Part shown: piece by piece, positions 26,088 to 36,700 of the stretch
Layout of the letters: every line of letters begins with the position of its first letter
How positions within the stretch are numbered: the stretch's first letter is position 1
Origin: Takifugu bimaculatus
Lineage: Eukaryota; Chordata; Actinopteri; Tetraodontiformes; Tetraodontidae
DNA: 64,000 nt
Assembly (NCBI GenBank): GCA_004026145.2
Contig: CP034980.1
Span: 11,325,649-11,389,648, forward strand
Direction: 5' to 3'
Notes under the pieces: generated by a model
The model's input: only the letters and a program-made list of their open reading frames with translations
The model's database searches: none
Told to the model about the DNA's origin: nothing
Made by a program: the position numbers and the translations under genes

Positions 26088-28869
26088 AAGAGAGAGACTC
26101 ACAGACAGAAGAGACAGAGAGAGGATGAATATTTACTGACCACTGTTGGACCCTACAAGTAATGTCTAAACATGTACAGAAACTATCACACATATGTAGA
26201 ATTCTTAATCTATTTAAGTCTCCCTCTAAAATATTAATAGCAGGTGGATCACTATATAGTTTTTTTTTAACATTTCTACAGCACTGTATTCAAAAAGAAC
26301 TGTCACGAAGCACCAAAACTACAACTAAGGAAAGCTGCTTGCTTGACTGTGCATGGAAATTTTCGCTGACCAGCATCTATAAACAGTGCAGACAATAACA
26401 GGCCCAAGTATTTAACCTGATCTTGGACCTTATAAATGTTGAAGACAGTCTGAACCACACTTCATGCACCCTGTTTAGCTTTTTACTTGACAGTTATATT
26501 CACCTTTATATGCAGCATATCTCAATTGTCGAATTTTAACGACATATATAGAGATAAATTCTGCATACGTGTGTATCCTCCATTTGTGTCATTGCTTTGG
26601 ACATAGGGCCACTGGGTACTCTGCAGTTGGATCTCTTTCTAGCGAACAGATCAGTCACACTCCCTCTGCAGCACTAGAGCCCCAAAATCAGCCCTCTCCT
26701 TTTCACACGGTACTCCCATGACGCCATTCACAGCCAAATTACACACAATGACAATTTATAGGGAGAAAAACTACAATCTGAGAGTGAGGAAACCCTTGCT
26801 GGTATTTGTTAATACAATTCAATGAGCAACTTACTAAAAACTGCGTCTAGCGTCTATCTCAGCAGCAGCTCCTTCTGTCTGGGAACAGATGTTTAACTCA
26901 AGAAGGGGGGCTCCTTTATTTCCTACGGCACAGATTGTTTCTTAAATAAATAACCATTTTATTATAATATTTAATGATAAGAATCCATTCTTATCATTAA
27001 TAACTGCAATGAAAAGCATCTAACTGTCCTTTCTGCATTGGCTTAATGATGCGTGGGATATTTTTGACTGTTGGCAGTCAACAACGTCATGGTGTTGCAT
27101 TCATCTAAACGGCGTGTTCGCTGTGGTGTTGTGCAGCAGCTGGCACATTAGGTGCTTATTGTTTTCAGTAACCCTCTGCTAACACGGATGGAGGGTGCTC
27201 CATGTGCCCTGGAGAGTGGAAACAAGATGAATCTCTAAAATGTCTACTCATTACTTTGGAATTTCTAGTCTTTGTAATCCATGGCTGGAAAGTTTATTCA
27301 TGAAGATAAATAACCTCATACGGCCAAAGTTAGGGTTAGGTAAACAGCCACACTTCGGTGCTGAGTCTTTGGGGCTGTGTGCACACTGTGGCATGGACGC
27401 CGCCTGGGAACACATCCTGGATCACTTCTGACGCCATGACAATGCAGAAAAACATTGGCTACCTTTTTGATTTCAGTGGGACTTTGCTTCAGTGCTTGTT
27501 CCTTCACCAACCAGACAGAAAAGCTGGTGCTGGCTGATGGGACTGTGCTCCATGTTTTCATATCGAAAGCATTCAGCCCACACAAAGTTATATTCTCCCA
27601 CACATTTAACTGTAACAAAGTTTGTTGAGAATTAAAATTGTTCAAGTCTTTAGTGGGTGTGTTGTGTGGGTGTTGTCATGCATCTAGATATACTGTTATA
27701 CACTCTCCTGAATGTACTTATAGAATGACCATTTGTAGCCATGATTTAATATCAAAAGACTATTTCCTTTTTAATTTCTCTTTATGGACTCCTGTCAATA
27801 AACTTTATATAGATCAAGTTTTAATGCCAGGGACATTTGCATCAGTGTGTTAGCAGTCTTAATGTTACAGCGTTACATAACCTTGTTTATTCACACTAAA
27901 ATGTGGAGAATAAGCTCCTAGAGTTGCAGATGCAGACCATCTCTAAAATATGCAATGCCATTATGCATTTAGAAAGAAAATGTAAATTCCCACATATGGA
28001 ATTCACTTTCATGCAGAAGGCTTTTATATCATTTCTTCCAGGTTTAAGATCGAAATGTAACACTCATGATACTCACAAGCCAACAGCGTTAATATGATTA
28101 TGACGTTAACAAACTATGACTATTATCAGAAACAAGGGCCCTCTTGAAATGTCCTATAAATTATGTATAAGGATATATGTCAGTACGTATATCTGCAGCA
28201 GTGCAGCACAGCTCGTCACACAAAGCAGGAGCTGACTGGACTAGTTTTAAAGTTGTGAAATTAGTAGATGATCCACTGAGGATCAAAACCCAGGAAACAT
28301 CTTGAATAAATGCCACACTAGCTTTTCTTGTAACACGTTTCAAATCTAAGCTTATAGTAGGTAAAAATCCTGCTTTACTAGCTGTTAACTAGTTGCTACA
28401 TGTGAGCATGATTTGAACCTTTGCATTTGGCACAAGAAAGCGTGTTTTCCAGGTTTTGATGAGGTACTGCATGACTCCATCAGACTTATTCACACTTAGC
28501 GTTTTGCATTTAATCTCTACAAACTCCTGCTTTATGTTGGACTTCACATGGATGAGTCTCACAATAAATGCACACAACATTTGCTTTTACGCTCTTCTAT
28601 CTGCATGTGAAACTGCAGTGTTTGCTACACAGAGATGACAGAAAGGTGGTCAGGATTATACTGGAGCAGAGTCTAATGCTGAAACAAAGCAATGCCAGCG
28701 ATGCTCCATGAAAAGGCTGTTTGTTCAGCTGACATTGTTTTATATTTGTGACTAGTTTTTCATAATCATACTCAGTATTCAATTTACGTACTGTCTACTG
28801 ATCCGGCACTGAGTGTTAAGCTGTTCATGCTCTTTCAACCAGTGCCTGCATGTGTGTGTGTGTGTGTGT

Positions 28870-28918
<49 letters not shown>

Positions 28919-29054
28919 AGCCAGATTGCTTTGCTCCCTTGGTGGTGGTGCGCCGTTGTGTTCTGGTAGTAATGATGGGTTGTGTGCCTCCCGGTCTTCC
29001 TCCCAGCAGGACATACACATAAAAGGGTCTTTCTCTGGACAGCAACGAGTGTGC

Positions 29055-29095
<41 letters not shown>

Positions 29096-32000
29096 TCATG
29101 TACCTTTGTGTGGGCCATGGGGCATGGTGACTGTGCTCCATACTGTGCGCATGTCCAAACCACTAAGGCTGCCACTGGAACAATCTCTGCTTGTATATTT
29201 GTCACCTTCTACTCTTTTTGTCTGTTTTATCTGTCTTTCCATTGCTGTTAATGTTCCTTCCTTTTAGTGATACGTGTGTACAGTAGTTTACCGTGCTTAT
29301 TACTTGCTTTCAATTCAGCACATCTTCCACAATGTTTTTGTCTTCCCTTAGGTGTGTTCCCGCTCCCATCTACATTTTCCTTCCCTTCATCCCACACTGA
29401 CTGCATAGAAGCGCTGCGTGTGTGCTCTGCTGACCCACGCTGCGAGGCGTTGTACCGGGGCTTGGAGCTTTGTGCAGCTGATGCAGCAGTGTCCCCGCTG
29501 GGGGAGCAAGTGGCTGCTGAGTGCCTGGAGAGACGGGACGCTCTGCTAGGCAAACATCCCGCTCTGTCATCGTGCAAGTGCCAGCGTGGCTTACGAAAGG
29601 AAGAGCAGTGTCTACACATTTACTGGAGTGTTCGCCTGATGCCAGGTCAGTCTGACCTCAGAGGAGGGGAGGGTATGGAAGACAAGCTTTCAGGACAGTC
29701 TCTTCATCCATTTCAGAACAGCAGGTGATGCTGGACCCACCGAGCACATTAGATCTAGCTGGTCCTTGCATCTGTCTGAGACAAACAAAATGCTGCCGCT
29801 ATGAATTTAAATATTACTTTCCAGCACAATATTGCATAAATTCAAAGAAAATACATTTGTCTGTCACTGAAACTGTAAGATGACTTTGCCTTCCATAAAA
29901 GGTAACATCACATCACCTATTTCATCACCTCAATAAATACAGTTTACATTTTGATATGTCTTAACTAGGGCCCAGACTGAAGTGTGTTAATTATAATTAG
30001 GTATCTACAATTTTGTCCCAAACGATTCATGCAGTTAATCATAGTGACTAATGCATTCCTATAAGGCTGAGCCAGCGCACAAGATGTCACATATGGAACA
30101 GTGGACATAACAAAGATGGAGATGGAGGAATATGCATTGCTTGGTCTGAAGGGAAGAAAGCTTAGTTTAAATATCAATATGTGAGTCTAATGCAATTAAT
30201 TGAGAGTAATGAACAGCAAAGCCTACATTATTTTTTAATCACGTCCCATCAAAGATGAGTTTTTATGTTGTCCCCAGAAGAAATTCCAAACATTTACAGA
30301 AATGATGTCCCTGCCAATCTGTCCTGTTGCTTTATTAGTATTAAGGTATTTTCACAGTACACATGAATCATTGTTGAGTTTGAGCTGAATGAAAATCACC
30401 TTCCTGTCGAGCACAAATGCTCATCTGCTGGCCCATCGACAACTTTAACTCCTGTGTGTCTGATTTTGCCAAACATAAAAGTCCAAATATAAAGACCAAA
30501 AAAAGCAGGTTAATTGATAAACATCACACACGCACACATGCACGCACAAACACACACACACCAAATTCCTACTGAAAAACAGAAGCACATCTGAAGGTCT
30601 GGTGTGTGCATCAGTAATTGAGCTAACTTTAGCCAGTGGACCCCCTCCTCCCTTGTGGCCTATTAGTCACTAGAGCATTAGTGTAATTACACACTCTTCA
30701 GTTCTTTTTGCTGCTAGGCTGCTCTAGCATGTCATTACCATAAATATATAGCCTGGAATAGGATTTACATTCATAAACACTTCATATGCTATTACATTCT
30801 TGATTGAGTTTATTCTTTGAAAATGTTTAAATCAATTGCAGCAGTACACAGCTCCCCCACTAGCCAATCAAGGCTCTGCTAATGGATTTCACGTTTGGAC
30901 AAAAGCTGACATCTCACCCTTAGCTTCTCTCTATTATCCTAAGTAGTAATTTTAATCAAAATTCATTTAAAAGCTGTTAGTTTGCATGTATAATGTATGA
31001 AATGCTCTGCGCAATATTACGGCATTCAATACAGCAATCAAAAATCCTTTGGGACAAAATAAAATAAAGGCCAAATTGCGGAAGAAGACTGCCAGTGTTA
31101 ATTTTACTGCACTTGTTGTGTAATTGTCTGAAAATGATTCTTTATATTCAGGCCCTATATTGACAGTAGGAATGTTTTCCTGGTAAATACTGGGGGTAGA
31201 AACTTTAGAGGAACCATTCCTTTCACTGCTCCCTCTTTATGGTGCTGTCTCCTCTGTGAGTTGGGACCCCTAGGGGCCCTCGCCAGTTTCGTTTGCTGCG
31301 TAATCCTGGGCCACGTCTCGTCCTTTTTTTCTGAAAACTTGTGTGGGAACATTTTTAAACTGGATTAGAGAACAATGTTGTATATAGAGGTGGGAGAGGT
31401 GGGTCTTGGTTCTTTTAAATTTGAAATTTCACATCAGTACTATGAAATGTCAGAAAAGATGATGCAGAAATGAATTCAGAGGAAAGTAAACAGCATTAAT
31501 TCATGCTGCTCTTATTTCTATCCCAAAATACAACAGTATCAACCACAAGAAGCAGGGTATTGGTATTATGCATTGTTACTTCTTACCTAGTGTAAATGTA
31601 AATAATAATGCTGTTATGTTCTTTACTTCATAATACAGCAGAGGAAGAGCTGGAAACTTCTCCCTATGATGATACATCAATGGAAACCCACATGGCTTCC
31701 TTAGTTGCAGGTAAGAGGATTTAAAAACCTTTTCATGGTGCTGGAATGTGCTTCATCTGAACCATGTCTCCAGTTAAAATTCTTTTTTTATATATAACAT
31801 TCTGATTAAGGAAAGCTCAAAATATATTTTTGATTTACACTTGGGGTTTGGAACCGTTATCCCCCCCCCCCCCCCCCAGCTTCATCTCTCATGCAGCTGA
31901 ATGGAGAAAACCAGTGCCTGAAGGCGGCACAGGACTGTGGACTTTATGAGAAGTGTGGTTCTCTGCGATCAGAATATGTTCTGGCCTGCACCAAGAAGGT

Positions 32001-33760
32001 GCCTGGGACCAACCGGTGCAACCAGCAAAAGTGTCACCGGACTCTTCGCCGTTTCCTGGAGCGGGTGCCAGAGGAATACAGCCTGCCTGTTCTGTTCTGC
32101 CCCTGCACCAGTACCCTTTGTGGTGAGAGGAGAAGGAAAAACATTGTGCCCTCCTGCTCCTACCAGCAGATGGAGGGTTCACGGCATAACTGTCTACAGC
32201 AGCAGAGCATCTGCCGACAAGATGACCTTTGCAGGTGAAATTGGAATTACATTTATTTCTTTGATTGGGCATTTAATGCACAGCATTGGAGAATTCAGAA
32301 TTCATCATTTGTAAGATGATGAACAAGGTTTTATGTTTACTGTGTAAATGTAAGTTATCGAAAGGAAAACTGAAAGGAAATAGTGGATCAAAAGTTAAAG
32401 AATTTGTAGTTCAACAATGTGAATATTTTTAATCCTTTGAAAACATCCTCTGGATTTCTTCGCCGCTCTGTGATCTTTGTGCATTTCATGCTGATTTGTA
32501 CATTATGTATATGGTTTCAAGGTCGAGACTGGCTGATTTTCTTAACAACTGCCACCCAAGTCCTCTGAAGGCCAGTGGCTGTCTGAAGGACTCAGTGGCC
32601 TTGTGCCTCCGGGCCTACGCTGGACTTATTGGTACGGGAAGGGGGTGAAAATGAGGAATGAAAAATAAAAATGCATCAGTCACACATTACTGGATAATAC
32701 CAACTAGAATATCACACTTGTGATACCTTTAGGACAATATTCTTCCTCTTTTATGCTATTAAAGTGAATAATTGTCTTTCGTGACCTAATGTGTGTTGCC
32801 CACTCTGCCCTGTAGGTACCGTAATGACACCAAACTACATCAGTAACAGCTCATCGGAGGTGTCGCTGTCGTGCAACTGTGAAGGAAGCGGGAATCAGTG
32901 GCAGGACTGTCTGAGAATACAGAAAATGTTCACCCTCAACAACTGCCTGCGTGAGTTCATGCCTTAAGAGCTTGGAATAATTAGCTGTGTGCATTGGTAG
33001 CCTTATTAAGCAGGGTTATGAGAATGTGCCCCCTATGTGGGGATTATTCCACACACACTTTAAAAAGGTGCATCACTTGTGCTGCAGTAGCTTTTTTGTC
33101 AAGGTTGCTTTCAATGGCAAAAAGAGGTGACAAAATCAAGACATGACTGTTTTCTTGTTCAAAATTGTCATTTAAATTTCAACAGCACTTCATCAGTGTT
33201 AACACTTATATTCTTTTGATTTGAATAGCAATGGACTGAAAAGTCACTCAATATCAGTCATCTATTTCCAATTAACTTAAATACACAGTGTATATAATTT
33301 AAACAATGGGGTTATAACATGTAATGTTGATTCATGTTTGTGCTACATGTTTGACATCAGTACATATTTAATAGTCTACATTTACAAGTTCCATGCTTTT
33401 GCATTAAAGTTCATCTTTAAATAGAATATGCTGCACAGTAATAGCTGACCTTCAGCTGCAGCATTTGGCTTCTTACAGGCTTAGGGGGTGTGAAGAGGTT
33501 AACCCCCTCCGCCCGAGGTGCCGTTCAATCACAGGACCTGTCAATAACCCTGTCGATGCACTCTGAGCCTTATGTCCACGCAGTAAAGTGTAGATCAATG
33601 CATCAATACTCTCACCATAAAGCTCAGTGATTTATCAAGACACCTCACACGATAAAAATGCCAGAAAGATGTGTCGGACCATGCCCACTCACACACAACC
33701 CCACATCACGTAAACTGTCATACTATAGCGACACAGACAGCCCACACACCAAAGTGAAGG

Positions 33761-33791
<31 letters not shown>

Positions 33792-36700
33792 GAGCACACT
33801 TTTACAGAGGCAGTAATAGGCTGTGTGTCCATGTAGGTAATTCCATCAGTCTGACGCGGAGCCCCGATTCCCCGCCTGTAGACATCACCCCTCCTCCAGC
33901 ACCGAGACCCTCCCAACTTGCTCAAGAGGATGAGCTACTGAGCAACAACCTTGTGCCTGAGCACAGCAGTATTGTGAGTGCACTTCAGTTCATTGCACAT
34001 GTCATCCTCACAGTTTATAGTAAAGAATCACTCAGATTTCTATCTAGTTTTTGTTTAACTTTTTTCTTCTTTATAGCGTCTGAGCTTTATTTTTTAGATC
34101 CCCCCCCTTTGCTTTTTGATATTATTTGAGAGCATAATTATTATTATTATTTGAGAGAGTATTATTATTATTTGAGAGAGTAAATGATCAATATGTTTAT
34201 TTTACGATAATGAAAATGTCTGTGACATGATTGTGAGGGTGGCTGGATGTGTACATTTATGTTACTCCAATCCAAAGATTGAATAATTAATTTATATGTT
34301 ATCACAAAACATTCAAATAATTACTAAAGTGTCTTGAGTACTAATGAGTACATGAGTACTAATTTAATTCGCAATGTGACTAATTTTGTGTGTTTGAAAG
34401 AGAAAAATGCATTTCCATTTTATCAAGGTTAAGGCTCTCAACAGATGCAGTCGCTAACAAAAGCAAGTCGGCACTTCAAGTTTTAAAGAGTAGCCTTGGG
34501 CAGGAGTTATCAGAAGAGTCCACAGGGTCATGTTAATCAGTGCTAAAGACACAGCTAAAATATTCAGTGGTTAGCCTGCGGAAGGTCTGAAATAATGTGC
34601 CTCTTTAAATGCATCTTTTAAGAACTGATAAAATAGGATTTGCAGGGACAATGGGACTTAAAGTTAAAGGCAAACTTAGATTATTCATTGTGGGGACATT
34701 TGCATGGAGGCTCTGGACCAAACATATATGACAGTTCAACTCTTTTCTAGAACTCGTATAAAGTCACTTATGGATTCTGGCAGCAGAAGGTCAGCTGTGC
34801 TCAGTGATGGTTCCCTCGGGCCAGCAAGGCCTTCTCTGCCGGCCTAAACATACTCACAAAAGTAAACTTTTTTTTCAAATGGGTAAATAAAATTATTTTC
34901 TAAAGTCTCCTCTCGTCATGTCAGTTTATCCACTTGGTTACAGTATTTCCAATGTTGTATATTATGATTGAGGTTTTATTTTATCAATTATATGACAGCT
35001 AGCTTGTGTCGGTATCTGCCTGAGGCCTGTGCACTGTATGAGAAAGGACACGATCAGTTGCAATAGCCAATCAGATCTTGAGTCTGCAACCACATGACCA
35101 GCTACAAGCTCTTATGCTGAACGTTGCATGTGCTCCCCCTGTGAGTGGATAAGCTTGTAGGACCTGGAAGGTACAACTTTGCAAAATACCTGATCTGGAC
35201 CTGGATTTCAATTAGCCACCAACAGCTATTGCTGCATATTTATCCCATGACAGCTGAAGGACAAGACATAGATTTGGTTGCTGATACCCCTGTGTCTACT
35301 GCGTCTGTAGGGTGGTCATTCTTGGCATTAAGGTGAATTAACGTTTGGTATTTTATTTGGTATTAGTATTTTATTTCAGTCACAACTGCACCCACAAATG
35401 CTCTCTTTACATAGTGTACCGGTAATTTTAAGGGGACTTTGTTGACTGATCGCTTCAAATTATTTTTTTATTTTTCAGTTTTGACAGTAGCTATAGGTGA
35501 TTATATAATATAGTTAATATAGGTAATTGTGATTGTGTGCTTATTTATTTTTAAATTCTCTGCAAATTAAGTGTTGCTTGACTAGCCTATATTAAGGTGA
35601 TGTGAGGTGTAAGTGTGAATCTGTATAAATTTTCCAGCCATGGTGTCATCTTGATGGTATTTATTTTGGTAGGACTGAGTAGGATGTCACTGAAGACCCT
35701 GGAAGTGGGATAAAATAGGCACCCTTTTTAATTGTGTATCTGTTGCCTTGGTGGTAGAGATCTGTTTATACTGGCGATTTGTCTGCTTTCTCATTATTAC
35801 TCATTCTGTGCCCACAAACACTCACACAGACCATTGCGCTTCTATCTTTGTGAGGACTTTCAGAGACACAATAGATTACCCAGCTCACTACTCTAACCCC
35901 AAACATTCCACCTAACCCTCAACCCAAACCCAAGTCTAACCTCAATCTTTAAACCATATCATATCAACCATATTATAACCAATCTTAACCCATAAAACCA
36001 TGAAGACCAGCCAATGTCCTCTTTTGTAACGTTTTGCATGTTTGGGTCCTCAACATGTAGCAAGTACACACACATACACATGCACATAGTTCGTTAGATG
36101 TTTAGAGAAGATTTTACATTTTTTTAAATGTGTTTTCATATTTAAATACAGATTAAATGTATTGTGGTTGAAATGGCAGCTGGAAGGAGAATTTAGATTA
36201 TTTGTTAACATTTGTTGTTTTTTCCACATAGAGTCTTGAGCTTATTTATGATGTTAGTTCTAAAAATATGGCAGAGCCAGATAGTCTTGTTGCCTCCAGC
36301 AAAGGTGGGTCAGGACATTTTTTGGGTCTCTTTTTACAAACAGGCATGCTCCTGGAAAGACAGTTCCCGAGAGCTCTTCCTCTCCTGGCTTCTTGTGCAA
36401 CACTCACCATCAAAGCGGTCCAATTCAATCGCAGTTCTGGCCCGTCTCACCTTGTCCTGACCACAGTCTGCTGCGACTGTGACTCTCTGGCTCTTGGCGT
36501 TCCTCATTGCCAGAGATAAGCTGAGCCACCAGACAGGAGGAGATTCCAACTCTCTCCTGCAGTTCTGTCTTCCGTCCCCTCGCTCTGTTGCTATGTCTGT
36601 CCGCATTATCTCCCGTGAGCAGATTAGGTGGGCTGGTTGGTGCTGTTGCGTCAGTCAGCAATTCATTAATATGAATTTATTCATGCCTTTGTCTCCTCCT

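Larger units (their letters stand above)
18691..29351 (+). other. gfra3 intron 1 (about 10.7 kb)
   Basis: Phase-1 intron with a GTACGT donor and a TTCCCTTAG acceptor. It holds the GATG satellite, CA/GT microsatellites, a dead Tc1 transposase on the opposite strand and a LINE-tail scrap. Long first introns often carry enhancers, but none can be proved here. The pieces 18700-20060, 21780-22200, 23100-25120 and 26130-28840 otherwise show no recognisable gene. Confidence 0.75.

Noticed and set aside
25716..26162. Cys-Val, Thr-His and Tyr-Ile repeat proteins
   Set aside because: Artefacts of CA/GT/TA microsatellites.
27316..27645. 109-codon minus-strand frame as a coding exon
   Set aside because: No recognised domain; it overlaps a + strand stretch that may be a LINE scrap and lies inside gfra3 intron 1.
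29248..29619. 123-codon minus-strand frame opposite gfra3 exon 2
   Set aside because: Antisense shadow of a cysteine-rich, GC-rich exon with no domain of its own.
35880..36000. Interstitial telomere repeats
   Set aside because: CTAACCC-like words are irregular and sit inside a known type of dispersed repeat layout.
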